From Jatrophihabitans sp035642535 (GTDB lineage: Bacteria > Actinomycetota > Actinomycetes > Mycobacteriales > Jatrophihabitantaceae), in contig DASQSE010000050.1 in NCBI GenBank assembly GCA_035642535.1, positions 1 through 64,000 of the forward strand: 64,000 nt of DNA, read 5' to 3'. Within the stretch, counting starts at the first letter, position 1. Every line of letters begins with the position of its first letter. Under the pieces are notes generated by a model. It saw only the letters and a program-made list of their open reading frames with translations, did no database searches and had not been told where the DNA came from. Of the stretch, positions 49,235 to 62,313 are shown piece after piece. Both the position numbers and the translations under genes were made by a program.

Positions 49235-51525
49235 CCGCCGCACCGCCGAGGCCGAAGGAGAAGATGCGCCGCGCCGCGCAGGTCGTCGCGTTCCGCACCG
49301 GCAACGAGATGGCCGCGATCTCCGCGAAGCAGATCGACTTCCACTTGATGGGCTACTACCCGATTACGCCGTCGACGGAGATCGCCGAGTTCCTCGACGA
49401 GATGAAGGCCGCCGGCGAGCACGACATCGTAATGGTGCCGGCCGACGGCGAGCACGGCGCCGCAGGCATCTGCTACGGCGCCACGACCGGAGGCGGCCGC
49501 GTCTTCAACGCGACGAGTGCCCAAGGCCTGCTCTACGCGCTCGAGGAACTGCCGGTGCAGTCCGGGACGCGCTACCCGATGCTGCTCGACCTCGCCACGC
49601 GTGCGGTGAGCGGTCCGCTCGACATCCGCGGCGACCACTCCGACGTCTACTACGCGCTGAACACCGGCTGGCTGATCTTCATGGCGCGCGACCCGCAGGC
49701 CGTGTACGACATGAACATCATCGCGATGCGCGCGGCCGAGCGTGCCGAGGTGCGGCTGCCGGCGATCGTCGCCTTCGACGGCTTCTTCACCAGCCATCAG
49801 AAGCGGCGGGTGTCGGTGTTCGAGGACGACGCCACGGTGCGCGACTGGCTCGGCCCGGTGCCGGAGACGGTGACCGCGCTCGATCCGCGGCACCCGGTGA
49901 CGATCGGGCCGTACATGAACGACCCGGATCTGATCAACAACAAGTACCAGCTCAAGCGGGCGATGGACGCCGCGCTGGCCCAACTCCCGGACATCCTCGC
50001 GGAGTACGAGGAACTGAGCGGCCGGCGCTACGACCCGGTCGACCTGTACCGCATGGAGGACGCGGACGTCGCGGTCTTCCTGCTCAACTCCGCGGCGGAG
50101 ACGGCCAAGGACGTCGTCGACAAGCTGCGCGCAGAGGGGATCCGCGCCGGCGTCATCAGCCCCAACGTGATCCGCCCGTTCCCCGCGGCGGCGATCCGCG
50201 AGGCGTTGCGCGGCGTGCGCGCGGTCGTGCTCGGCGAGCGGTCCGGCGCGTTCGGCGTGGACGGCTCCAACCTGACTCACGAGGTCAAGTCGGCGCTGAA
50301 GGACGACCCCGAGAACAGCACGCTGTGCCTGAGTCGCGTGTACGGACTCGGCGGGCGTGACTTCTACGCCGAGGACGCCGAGGCGTTCTTCCGGCTCGCG
50401 ATCGACGCCGCCGAGGGCGGTCGGGTGGACGTGCCGTTCGACTACTACGGCGTCGAGCCGGGTGATCCGGAGAAGGTGCGCCCGCGCCGCGGCGCCCCGC
50501 CGCTCACCCGCGAGGAGACGACGAGCGGGTTGCTGAAGGTGGCGCCCGGTCCGGACGGCCGGCTGAAGGTCGACGCGCCGCCGTATTGGCAACTCGCCGT
50601 GAAGCCGAAGCGGGTCATGCCGGGTCACGGCGCATGCCCGGGCTGCGGGGTCTTTCCGGCGATCGACCAGTTCCTGCGCGGCATCGAGGGCGACGTCGTC
50701 GTGCTCTACCAAACCGGCTGCGCGATGGTGGTCACCACCGGCTACCCGTACACGTCGCACCGCGTGACGTACGTGCACAACCTGTTCCAGAACGGCGCGG
50801 CGGCGCTGAGCGGGCTGGTCGAGATGTTCCACGAGCGCGTGCGACGCGGCGAGATACCCGCCGGCGAGGACATCACGTTCGTGATGATCACCGGCGACGG
50901 CGGCATGGACATCGGGATGGGCGCCGCGATCGGAGCCGCGCTGCGCAACCACGGCATGATCATGGTCGAGTACGACAACCAAGGCTACATGAACACCGGC
51001 AGCCAGCTCAGCTACTCGACGCCGCTCGGCCACCTGACCTCGACGAGCCACGTCGGCCCGGCCGAGACGGGCAAGGCGTTCCACCATAAGGACACGCCGC
51101 AGATCATGGCGGCGACGAACATCCCGTACGTCTTCACCGCGGTCGAGGGTTATCCCGACGACCTCGTGGCGAAAGCCGCCAAAGCACAGTGGTATGCGAA
51201 GCACGAGGGCACCGTGTACGGCAAGGTGCTGATCTCGTGTCCGCTGAACTGGAAGACCGAGGATCGGGTCGGTGTCGACATCGTCCAGGCCGCCGTGGAC
51301 TCGTGCTTCTTCCCGCTGTACGAGATCGAGCGCGGCATCACCCACATCACGTACGACCCGGAGCCGATCGGCCGGCGCATCTCGGTCGCCGACTGGCTGC
51401 AGTTGATGGGCAAGACGAAGCACCTCGGCAAGCCCGGCAACGAAGCGATCCTCGCCCTCATCGAGGACGAGGTCGAGCGCCGGTGGCTGCGCCTGAAGGC
51501 GAAGGACCAAAACCCCCTCTTGTGA
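49231..51525 (+). CDS. 2-oxoacid:ferredoxin oxidoreductase, fused alpha and beta subunits
   Basis: A 764-residue protein. The alpha part (~1-430) has YYPITPSTEIAEF and the domain-II region AVFLLNSAAETAKDVVDKLR. The beta part (~460-764) has ACPGCGVFP, the thiamine-diphosphate motif GDGGMDIGMGAAIG with DNQGYMNTG, and ends in a conserved helical region. Fusion of alpha and beta is less common than separate porA and porB. It works with the overlapping gamma/delta protein. The 2-oxoacid (pyruvate, 2-oxoglutarate or a branched acid) is not resolved by the sequence; pyruvate is favoured by the redox context. The next gene (NfnA-like) starts 7 bases later. Confidence 0.9.
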   Translation: MTAAPPRPKEKMRRAAQVVAFRTGNEMAAISAKQIDFHLMGYYPITPSTEIAEFLDEMKAAGEHDIVMVPADGEHGAAGICYGATTGGGRVFNATSAQGLLYALEELPVQSGTRYPMLLDLATRAVSGPLDIRGDHSDVYYALNTGWLIFMARDPQAVYDMNIIAMRAAERAEVRLPAIVAFDGFFTSHQKRRVSVFEDDATVRDWLGPVPETVTALDPRHPVTIGPYMNDPDLINNKYQLKRAMDAALAQLPDILAEYEELSGRRYDPVDLYRMEDADVAVFLLNSAAETAKDVVDKLRAEGIRAGVISPNVIRPFPAAAIREALRGVRAVVLGERSGAFGVDGSNLTHEVKSALKDDPENSTLCLSRVYGLGGRDFYAEDAEAFFRLAIDAAEGGRVDVPFDYYGVEPGDPEKVRPRRGAPPLTREETTSGLLKVAPGPDGRLKVDAPPYWQLAVKPKRVMPGHGACPGCGVFPAIDQFLRGIEGDVVVLYQTGCAMVVTTGYPYTSHRVTYVHNLFQNGAAALSGLVEMFHERVRRGEIPAGEDITFVMITGDGGMDIGMGAAIGAALRNHGMIMVEYDNQGYMNTGSQLSYSTPLGHLTSTSHVGPAETGKAFHHKDTPQIMAATNIPYVFTAVEGYPDDLVAKAAKAQWYAKHEGTVYGKVLISCPLNWKTEDRVGVDIVQAAVDSCFFPLYEIERGITHITYDPEPIGRRISVADWLQLMGKTKHLGKPGNEAILALIEDEVERRWLRLKAKDQNPLL

Positions 51526-51532
51526 GACGACT

Positions 51533-52369
51533 ATGGACACGACTGCACGGATCATCGACAAGCGCGACCTGACCGACATCACGAAGCTGTTCGTCGTACA
51601 CGCACCGCTCGTCGCGCGGAACGCTGCGCCCGGCGAATTCGTGATCGTGCGCGTCACCGAAACGGGCGAGCGGATCCCGATCAGCATCACCGACTTCAGC
51701 CGCGCCGAAGGCACGATCACGCTCGTGGTGCAGGAGGTCGGGCGCACCAGCGCGCTTGTGTGCGCGCTGGAGGTGGGCGACACGTTCCTCGACTTCGCCG
51801 GGCCGTTGGGCCAGGAGGTGTTGCTGCCGGACGAAGGGCACGCGGTGCTCATCGGCGGCGGCTTCGGCACCGGCGCGGTGTTCCCGCTCGCCCGCGAATT
51901 GCGTTCGCACGGCGTGCGCGTGTCGTCGATCGTCGGCGCGCGGACCCGCGACCTGGTGATCCTCGCCGACCTGCTCGGCAGCGAGAGCGACGAGCTGCAC
52001 GTGTGCACGGACGACGGCTCGCTCGGCTACCGCGGTTTCGTCACCGGCCGGCTCGAGGAGTTGCTGGACGCGGGCGCCGGATTCACACACTGCTTCGCCG
52101 TCGGCCCGATGCCGATGATGCGCGCCGTCGCGCGCACGACGCAGCGGCGTGGCCTGCCAGCGATGGTCTCGCTCGACCCGTTGATGGTGGACGGGACGGG
52201 CATGTGCGGCGGCTGCCGGGTGAGCGTCGGCGGCAAGTCGTTCTTCGCCTGCGTGGACGGCCCGTTCTTCGACGCGCACCTGGTCGACTTCGACGAGGCA
52301 GACGCGCGCCTGGTGACCTACAAGGAGCAAGAGGACCTGGCCTGCGAGATGGCGGGACTGGGGAGGTAA
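51533..52369 (+). CDS. NfnA/PyrK-like FAD and [2Fe-2S] electron-transfer subunit
   Basis: A 278-residue ferredoxin-NADP reductase-like flavoprotein. The FAD region (~10-95) has APGEFVIVRVTETGERIPI; the NAD region (~100-210) has LIGGGFGTGAVFPLARELRSHG; the C-terminus has DGTGMCGGCRVSVGG and FACVDGP, the PyrK/NfnA Cys set for one [2Fe-2S] cluster. NfnA pairs with NfnB for ferredoxin- and NADH-linked NADP+ reduction. Here it sits 7 bases after the oxoacid oxidoreductase and 4 bases before an NfnB-like gene, so reduced ferredoxin from the first enzyme is its likely electron source. Confidence 0.85.
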   Translation: MDTTARIIDKRDLTDITKLFVVHAPLVARNAAPGEFVIVRVTETGERIPISITDFSRAEGTITLVVQEVGRTSALVCALEVGDTFLDFAGPLGQEVLLPDEGHAVLIGGGFGTGAVFPLARELRSHGVRVSSIVGARTRDLVILADLLGSESDELHVCTDDGSLGYRGFVTGRLEELLDAGAGFTHCFAVGPMPMMRAVARTTQRRGLPAMVSLDPLMVDGTGMCGGCRVSVGGKSFFACVDGPFFDAHLVDFDEADARLVTYKEQEDLACEMAGLGR

Positions 52370-52373
52370 GGCC

Positions 52374-53972
52374 ATGCCGATCGTGTATCCGCACAAGACC
52401 GCGATGCCGTGCCGTGACCCGGAGCAGCGCCGCCGGAGCTGGGACGAGGTAGCCGAGGGCTACACCGTGGAACGCGCCATCGCCGAAGCCCGTCGGTGCC
52501 TGACCTGCCAGGACCCGGTGTGCGAACAGGGCTGCCCGGTGAACGTCCCGATCCGGGACTTCGTCCGTCATGTCGCGCTCGGCGACTTCGCCGGCGCCGC
52601 ACAGGTGATCCGCCGCCGCAATCTGCTGCCGGCGATCTGCGGGCGCGTCTGCCCCGTCGAGCACCAGTGCGAGGCGCAATGCGTGCTCTTCCCGCACCAG
52701 GATCCCGTCGGCATCGGCCGGCTGGAGCGATTCGTGGCCGATTGGGAGCGCAGCAACGGCACCGGCGGCGAGTCCGCCGCACAGACGCTGTGCCGGGACG
52801 AGAAGATCGCGATCGTCGGGTCCGGCCCGGCCGGCCTCACGGTGGCCAGCGACCTCGCGCAGCTCGGCTACCCGGTGACGATCTTCGAGGCACTGCACGC
52901 GTTCGGCGGCGTGCTGCGCTACGGCATCCCGCAGTACCGGCTGCCGAAGGAGATCGTCGACGCGGACATCGAGCACCTCAAGGCGCTCGGCGTGGAGTTC
53001 GTGCGTGACGTGATCATCGGCAAGACGGTGACCATCGAGCAGCTCATGGACGAATTCGACTACTCGGCGGTCTTCGTCGGCACCGGGGCCGGCTCACCGA
53101 TCTTCATGAACATCCCGGGCGAGAACCTCAAAGGCATCTACTCGGCGAACGAGTTCCTCACCCGCGTGAACCTGATGCACGCGTATTCCTTCCCCGAGTA
53201 CGACACGCCCGTCCGTCGGCCCCGGCGAGCGGCCGTGATCGGCGCCGGCGACACCGCGATGGACGCCGTGCGCTGCTCGATCCGACTCGGCGCCGAAGAG
53301 GGGCACATCGTGTATCGCCGCTCCGAGCAGGAGAAGGGCGCGCGCGCCGAGGACTACGAGCGGGCCCGCGACGAGGGCGTGATCTTCGACTGGCTGACGC
53401 TGCCGGTGCGCTTCCTCGGCGACGAGAACGGCTGGGTGCGCGGCCTCGAGTGCATCCGCACCGAACTCGGCGAGCCCGACGAGTCCGGCCGGCGCCGTCC
53501 GGTGCCGATCCCCGGCTCCGAGTTCACCATGGAGACCGACCTGGTCGTCATCGCCCTCGGCACCAACCCGAACCCGCTCGTCCCGAAGACGACCTACGGT
53601 CTCGAGGTCGACCGGCACGGCTGCATCGTCGCCGATCCGCAAACCGGCGCGACGAGCCGGGAGGGCGTGTACGCAGGCGGCGACATCGTGACCGGCGCGG
53701 CCACGGTGATCCTGGCCATGGGCGCGGGTCGCAAAGCGGCGACGGCCATCCACGAATACCTGCAGCATCGGCCGCAGAAGGCACAGGCCGAGCAGTACCG
53801 CCGAGGGCGCGAGGAAGGCTTCGCGTGGGCGTGCGAGTTCGCCACGCCCGAGGAACTTCGCAACCTGGTGGACAACGCCGGCGAGCCCGGCCGCGACGAG
53901 GACGTCGATCCGCATTGGCGTGGCTTCCTCGCCGGTGTCGCCGAGGTCTTCGACGACGCAGGTCCGGTCTGA
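52374..53972 (+). CDS. NfnB/GltD-like NADPH flavoprotein
   Basis: A 532-residue protein of the glutamate synthase small subunit family, size and motifs fitting NfnB. It has the N-terminal 4Fe-4S domain CLTCQDPVCEQGCPVNVPIR plus ICGRVCPVEHQC, FAD motif GSGPAGLTVASDLAQLG, NADPH motif GAGDTAMDAV, and FAD-binding GGDIVTGAATV near the C-terminus. A glutaminase/GltB partner is absent, so glutamate synthase is unlikely. With the NfnA-like gene upstream it would make an electron-bifurcating (or simple) ferredoxin:NADP+ transhydrogenase. It ends 8 bases before the stop of the convergent DHOD-like gene. Confidence 0.85.
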   Translation: MPIVYPHKTAMPCRDPEQRRRSWDEVAEGYTVERAIAEARRCLTCQDPVCEQGCPVNVPIRDFVRHVALGDFAGAAQVIRRRNLLPAICGRVCPVEHQCEAQCVLFPHQDPVGIGRLERFVADWERSNGTGGESAAQTLCRDEKIAIVGSGPAGLTVASDLAQLGYPVTIFEALHAFGGVLRYGIPQYRLPKEIVDADIEHLKALGVEFVRDVIIGKTVTIEQLMDEFDYSAVFVGTGAGSPIFMNIPGENLKGIYSANEFLTRVNLMHAYSFPEYDTPVRRPRRAAVIGAGDTAMDAVRCSIRLGAEEGHIVYRRSEQEKGARAEDYERARDEGVIFDWLTLPVRFLGDENGWVRGLECIRTELGEPDESGRRRPVPIPGSEFTMETDLVVIALGTNPNPLVPKTTYGLEVDRHGCIVADPQTGATSREGVYAGGDIVTGAATVILAMGAGRKAATAIHEYLQHRPQKAQAEQYRRGREEGFAWACEFATPEELRNLVDNAGEPGRDEDVDPHWRGFLAGVAEVFDDAGPV

Positions 53973-53980
53973 GGCGGGGG

Positions 53981-54987
53981 TCAGAAGCCGCCGTAGGTCC
54001 GCCGCGCTTCCTGGAGGGTGGCGACGTATCCGGCGCGTTCGTAACTCGCCTCGTGGCTGTCCGCGGGCACGGCCAACAGTCCACGGAACTGCTCCGGCCG
54101 GTCGTAGCCTTTGCGGGCCATCCAGGCGCTCAGCCCGTCGAGCAATGCGGTGACGTGTGCAGGGCCGTGCCGAAGCAGCGCGGAGGCGGTCATGACGACG
54201 TCCGCTCCGGCGAGGAGGTACTTGATCACATCCGCTGCGGTTTCCACGCCGGTAGTAGCGGCGAGCGCCGCGTCGACCCGGCCGCGGAGCAGCGCGATCC
54301 AGGTGCGCGGCAGCCGGGCCTCGACCGGGCTGGACAGCTCGAGGGTGGCAGTGACGGCGAGCGTGTCGATGTCGATGTCGGGTTGCAAGAACCGGTTGAA
54401 CAGCACGAGCCCGTCCGCGCCGGCCTGGTCGAGGCGCAGCGCGATCTCGCCGGTGGAGCTGAAGTGCGGACTCAGCTTGACGGCGACGGGCACGGACACT
54501 GCGTCCTTGACCCGGCTCAGGATGTCGAGATGGCGTTGTTCGACGTCCCGACCGAGGATGTGCGCGTTGCCGGGGACGAAGTAGATGTTGAGTTCGATGG
54601 CCGCCGCGCCGGCCTCTTGCATGGCATGCGCGTAATCCACCCAGCCGCCGGGAGTGGCGCCGTTGATGCTGCCGATGACGGGGATGTCGACCGCCGCGGC
54701 GGCGCGTTCGAGCAGGCTCAGGTAGGGGTGTGGTCCGGTGTGATCGTCCGCGACGGCCGGGAAGTAGGACAGCGATTCGGCGAAGCTCTCCGTCCCGGCT
54801 TCGGCCAGCCGTGCCGTGGTCAGCGCGTCGCGGCGCAGCTGTTCCTCGAAGAGCGAGAAGAGCACGACGCCGCCCACGCCGGCGTCGGCGAGGCGCCGCA
54901 CACCGTCGACGGTCTGCGACATCGGTGAGGCGGACGCGACGAGCGGGTTGCGCAGTGCCAGGCCCAGGTAGTCGGTGGACAGGTCCA

Positions 54988-54988
<1 letters not shown>
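53981..54988 (-). CDS. dihydroorotate-dehydrogenase-like FMN protein next to NifJ
   Basis: A 335-residue TIM-barrel protein of the class 1 DHOD family: LGLALRNPLVASASPMSQ, GSINGATPGGWVDY, AIELNIYFVPGN, VAVKLSPHF and an FMN-phosphate region AGADVVMTASALLRHG. The usual pyrimidine-pathway residues are not clear and no other pyr genes are near. Similar DHOD-like proteins neighbour nifJ in cyanobacteria and other bacteria, where the function is unproven. The start overlaps the NifJ stop by one base (TGATG), so the two are co-translated. It is a probable redox partner, not a true PyrD. Confidence 0.75.
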
Positions 54989-58559
<3,571 letters not shown>

Positions 58560-58560
<1 letters not shown>

Positions 58561-60191
58561 CACGGCTCCTGGATCATGTCGATGGCATGCACCGGGCACT
58601 GCTCCATGCAGGCCGCGCAACCGGTACACCGGTCATAGTCGAAGCGGTAGCGGTGCCCCTCGCCCAGCTTGATCACCGCGTCCTCCGGGCAGGCGCCCAG
58701 GCAGCCGTCGCATTCGAAGCAGTTGCCGCACGACAGGCACCGCCCGGCCTCGTAGACCCCCTGCTCGACGGACAGCCCGCCGACCACTTCGCCGAAGCCG
58801 CCGACCCGCGCTTCCGGTTCGGCCACCGGCTGTTGCTGGCGGGCGGCGTCGCCGAAGTACCACAGGTGCAACTCGTCGAAGCCGGCCTCGCGGTGCTTGG
58901 GCGCACGCTCGTAGTCGGCCTCGCGCAGGTACGCGTCGATGTGCCGCGCGGCCCGCTTGCCGTGCCCGACTCCGATCGTGACGGTCCGCTCGCTGGGCAC
59001 CATGTCGCCGCCGGCGAACACGCCCGGGCAGCCGGTCATCATCGACTGCGACACCTGCACCGTGCCGTCCCGCGCGAACGCCACGCCCGGCAGGTTGCGC
59101 ATGAACGCGCTCTCGGTGTCCTGCCCCAGCGCCAGGATCAAGGTGTCGGCCGCCAGCGTCTCCAGCCGGCCCGTGCCGCGTGGGAACCCGCTCTCGTCGA
59201 GTTCCATCACCTCGACCGTCATCTCCGGGCCGTCGAATGCGGTGATCGTGCGCAGCCAGTTGATCCGCACACCCTCGCGCTCGGCGTCCGCGGCCTCCTC
59301 CTCGTGCGCCGGCATCTGCTCACGGGTGCGTCGATAAACGATCATCGGCTCCTCGGCCCCCAGCCGGCGGGCCACCCGGGCCGCGTCCATCGCGGTGTTA
59401 CCACCGCCGTACACCGCCACCCGCCGGCCGATCACCGGCCGCTCGCCGGATGCGACACCGCGCAGGAAGCTGACCGCGTCGACCACCCGAGCTGCGTCCA
59501 TCGCCGGGATGTCCACCCGCTTGGACAGGTGCGCGCCCACCGCTACGAACACGGCATCGAAGCCGCCGTCGACCTTGTCGGCCATCAGGTCCTCGACGCG
59601 CTGGTTCACGACCATCCGCACCCCGAGTTCGGCGATGCGCGCGATCTCGTCGTCGAGAACGTCGCGCGGCAGGCGATAGGACGGGATCCCGTAGCGCATC
59701 ATCCCGCCGGGCTCCGAGCCCGCGTCGCGGATCTCGACCTCGTGGCCGAGCATCGCCAGGTGATAGGCCGCGGACAGCCCGCTCGGCCCGCTGCCCACCA
59801 CCAGCACGCGCTGGCCACTGGCCTGCGGCGGGCGGGGGAAGGTCCACCGCTTCTCCCGCGCCATGTCGCCGAGCATCCGCTCGACGGAGTGGATCGAGAC
59901 CGGGCTGTCGAGCCGCGCTCGGTTGCACACGCTTTCGCACGGGTGGTAGCAGACCCGGCCGTGAATCGCGGCGAGCGGGTTGTCAGCGACCAACTGCCGC
60001 CACGCCTGCTCGTGATCGCCCGCCTTGACGTGCGCCAGCCACGCCTGGATGTTTTCGCCGGCCGGGCAGCCGGCGTTGCACGGCGGCAACAGGTCTACGT
60101 AAACGGGCCTGCGCTCCCGGACCGGACCAGCACGCGAATGCCCGTGGAACAGATCCGGCAGCCGCGTGACATCACGCAGCGGCCCACTCAC
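58560..60191 (-). CDS. GltD-like NAD(P)H flavoprotein with C-terminal ferredoxin domain
   Basis: A 543-residue protein. The N-terminal cluster domain has CNAGCPAGENIQAWL and CYHPCESVCNR, the FAD motif VVGSGPSGLSAAYHLA, NADP motif YGGGNTAMDAARVA, and GGDMVPSERTVTIGVGHGK. A C-terminal ferredoxin domain has CLSCGNCFECDGCLGACP and CTGCAACMEQCPVHAI. GTG 60191 is chosen because GGAGG sits 6 bases upstream; ATG 60215 has none. It begins the operon with NifJ and the DHOD-like gene (TGATG overlap to NifJ). It likely passes electrons between ferredoxin/NifJ and NAD(P)H; direction is not known. Confidence 0.85.
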
Positions 60192-60313
60192 GTTGGCCTC
60201 CGGAGGAGCACGCATGCCACGTCTGGATCGTAGGCCAGGGCCGCGGGTTGATCGAATGCAGTGGACCGTTGGGCCCATAGGCCCGCACCTGCGGTGCGCG
60301 AAGAATTCGGGTT

Positions 60314-60709
60314 ATGACGGATTCCATTCTTGATCATGTGTCCATCCAGTGCGTTGACCTGGCGGCGAGCGCGCGGTTCTACGACGCGTTCTTCGCCGCC
60401 CTCGGCGCGGCGCGGGTGATGGAGTTCGGGAGCCCCGTGATCTCCGGCATCGGTTACGGCTTCGACGGCAAGCCCGAGTTCTGGATCGGGCGCCACCACA
60501 CCGGCGAGGGGTTCCGCGAGACGCATTACGCCTTCGCGGCACGGGACCGCGCGACGGTGGGCGCCGCCTTCGAGGCGGCATTGGCAATCGGCGCGGAGGT
60601 GCTGCACAAGCCCCGGCTGTGGCCCGAGTACCACCCGAACTACTACGGCGCGTTCGTCCGCGACCCGGACGGCAACAACGTCGAGGCGGTCTGTCACCTG
60701 CCGGAGTGA
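60314..60709 (+). CDS. VOC-superfamily protein (glyoxalase/bleomycin resistance-like)
   Basis: A 131-residue protein with the VOC paired beta-alpha-beta modules: ILDHVSIQCVDLAASARFYDAFFAALG at the start and AFVRDPDGNNVEAVCHLPE at the end (the last Glu-type metal ligand region), with HYAFAARDRATVGAAFEAAL between. It resembles short glyoxalase/dioxygenase-like members. The substrate is unknown. The start ATG 60314 has no good Shine-Dalgarno. It is divergent from the GltD-like operon and convergent with the 84-residue gene; it looks like an ordinary bystander. Confidence 0.8.
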   Translation: MTDSILDHVSIQCVDLAASARFYDAFFAALGAARVMEFGSPVISGIGYGFDGKPEFWIGRHHTGEGFRETHYAFAARDRATVGAAFEAALAIGAEVLHKPRLWPEYHPNYYGAFVRDPDGNNVEAVCHLPE

Positions 60710-60723
60710 GGCGGCCTGGAAAT

Positions 60724-60978
60724 TCAGAACTCGCCGCGCTCGGCGGCCACGACTGCGTGGTTGTACGCGCGGTGCGCCGGGGTCACCCTGGCCAGCCGCA
60801 CCCTGGCCGCCTCGCTCAGATCGGCCTCGAAGCGCTCGCGCAGCTTGCCGACCGTCTCGCTGTACTCGGTCTCGGCGTCTCTCGTCGCTTGCTCGCGCTC
60901 GGTCTCGGCCGTGATGAGCGCGGCGTTGCGCGCGGCGCGGCGATCGGCTTGATCGAGGTCCCATCGAATGTTCGGCAT
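60724..60978 (-). CDS. 84-aa helical hypothetical protein
   Basis: An 84-residue, charged, likely coiled-coil protein beginning MPNIRWDLDQADRRAARNAA; Glu, Arg and Ala are about half of all residues. AGGAAGGAGC precedes the ATG. No family is recognised. It is isolated on the minus strand between the VOC gene and the hydrogenase accessory operon. Confidence 0.6.
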   Translation of the reverse strand: MPNIRWDLDQADRRAARNAALITAETEREQATRDAETEYSETVGKLRERFEADLSEAARVRLARVTPAHRAYNHAVVAAERGEF

Positions 60979-61129
60979 GGGGTGCTCCTTCCTCTAATAA
61001 CGAGGGTCGGCGAGACGGCTATGCGCAAACAGGGCCCTTCGACCCCACCCGGCACCACCGTTCGTCGCTTCGGCCTGCGGAGCCGATCACTGCGGGGATA
61101 TGGTCTGCACGAAGGGTGGAGGAGGCGCC

Positions 61130-61357
61130 ATGTGCCTGGGTGAAGTGGGACGTGTCCAGGACGTGACCGACCGCGACTCGCTGTCGATCGCGCTGGACGG
61201 ACGTACCGCGAGCGCCTCGGCGATGCTCCTCGACGTCGCTCCAGCGGTGGGCGAATGGGTGCTTGTCCATTCCGGATTCGTCATCGGCAAGCTCACCGAA
61301 GCCGAGGCGCGCGCGGCGCTCGACGTCCGCCGGGCGGCTAGGGAGGAAGCTGTATGA
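61130..61357 (+). CDS. hypC: HypC/HupF-type hydrogenase maturation chaperone
   Basis: A 75-residue protein starting MCLGEVGRVQDV, the family-defining Met-Cys N-terminus whose Cys2 carries the Fe(CN)2CO precursor in [NiFe]-hydrogenase assembly. Later VAPAVGEWVLVHSGFVIGKL matches the HypC beta-barrel end (GDYVLVHVGFAI-like). ATG 61130 with GGAGGAGG upstream is preferred over an ATG at 61100 since the mature N-terminal Met-Cys is essential. It overlaps the EamA gene (ATGA). HypC partners HypD, which is not in the window. Confidence 0.85.
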   Translation: MCLGEVGRVQDVTDRDSLSIALDGRTASASAMLLDVAPAVGEWVLVHSGFVIGKLTEAEARAALDVRRAAREEAV

Positions 61358-62313
61358 GGTCCGCCGTCGGCAAGGGAATGCTCCTGGCGCTCGCCGCCGC
61401 ATGCGTGAGCGGCTGCACCGTGTTCGTCAACTCCTACGGCGTGGCGGAGTTCAGCAGCGCGACGGTCTACACGACGGCGAAGAACGCGGTCGCCGGCGTC
61501 GTGCTGCTCGCCGTGCTCGTCCCGTTGGCCATGAGCCGGACGGGCGGTCGGGGTCTCGAGCTGACCCGCCCCCAGAGCGGCAGGCAGCTGCTCGGGCTGG
61601 CCGTGGTGGCGGTCGTCGGCGGCGGCGTGGCGTTCGTGTTGTTCTTCGAAGGGCTCAGCCGCATCGCATCGGACAACACCGCCCTGCAGGCGCAGTTCAT
61701 CCAGAAGACGCTGGTCATCTGGGTAGCGGTGCTCGCGGTCGTGCTGCTGCGCGAGCGGGTCGGGCCGCTTCAGCTCGTCGCCGTGGCCGTGCTCGTCACC
61801 GGACAGGCAGTGCTCGCCGGCGGGGGGTCGGCCGTCTTCCACATCTCCTTCGGGCGCGGGGAGTACATGGTCCTCGCCGCGACCGTTCTCTGGTCAATAG
61901 AGACCGTCGTGGCGAAGACGCTGCTCGCCGCGCTGAGCCCGTGGACGATCGCCCTGACCCGGATGGTCGGCGGCTCGGCACTGCTCATCGCGTGGGTGAC
62001 GATCACCGGCAACGCCAGCCAGCTCCTGAACATGTCCGGCGACCAGTGGAAGTGGGTGCTCGCGACCGGTGCCGGACTAGCGCTCTACGTCGCACTGTGG
62101 TTCGCAGCGCTGTCGCTCGCGCCGGCGGTGAGCGTTACGGCGGTGCTGGTCGCGGCCGTTCCGGTCACGGCGGTGCTGGACGCGATGGTCAAACACGAGC
62201 CGCTGCGCCCGCAGCTGGACGGGCAGGCGATCGTGCTGGTCGGCGCTGCGCTGGCGTTCGTCGCAACGCTGCTCACCCGTCGCCTGCAGCCGGTGCGCGT
62301 TGCCGCCGACTGA
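61354..62313 (+). CDS. EamA/DMT-family transporter
   Basis: A 319-residue membrane protein with ten hydrophobic segments in two EamA halves (residues ~5-145 and ~160-310); each ends near a Glu/Arg-containing signature (LVIWVAVLAVVLLRERVGPLQL; LDAMVKHEPLRPQLDGQ). The DMT superfamily exports or imports metabolites or metals. Its overlap with hypC suggests a link to hydrogenase maturation, for example metal or metabolite supply, but nothing in the sequence names the substrate. It also overlaps the downstream gene by 14 bases. Confidence 0.85.
   Translation: MRSAVGKGMLLALAAACVSGCTVFVNSYGVAEFSSATVYTTAKNAVAGVVLLAVLVPLAMSRTGGRGLELTRPQSGRQLLGLAVVAVVGGGVAFVLFFEGLSRIASDNTALQAQFIQKTLVIWVAVLAVVLLRERVGPLQLVAVAVLVTGQAVLAGGGSAVFHISFGRGEYMVLAATVLWSIETVVAKTLLAALSPWTIALTRMVGGSALLIAWVTITGNASQLLNMSGDQWKWVLATGAGLALYVALWFAALSLAPAVSVTAVLVAAVPVTAVLDAMVKHEPLRPQLDGQAIVLVGAALAFVATLLTRRLQPVRVAAD

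Noticed and set aside
52374..53972. NfnB-like gene as glutamate synthase small subunit
   Set aside because: No GltB large subunit nearby and it follows an NfnA-like gene by 4 bases, which fits NfnAB better.
60262..60275. DosR-like motif TGGACCGTTGGGCC upstream of the GltD-like/NifJ operon
   Set aside because: Only about 8 of 14 positions match; too weak to list as a site in GC-rich DNA.
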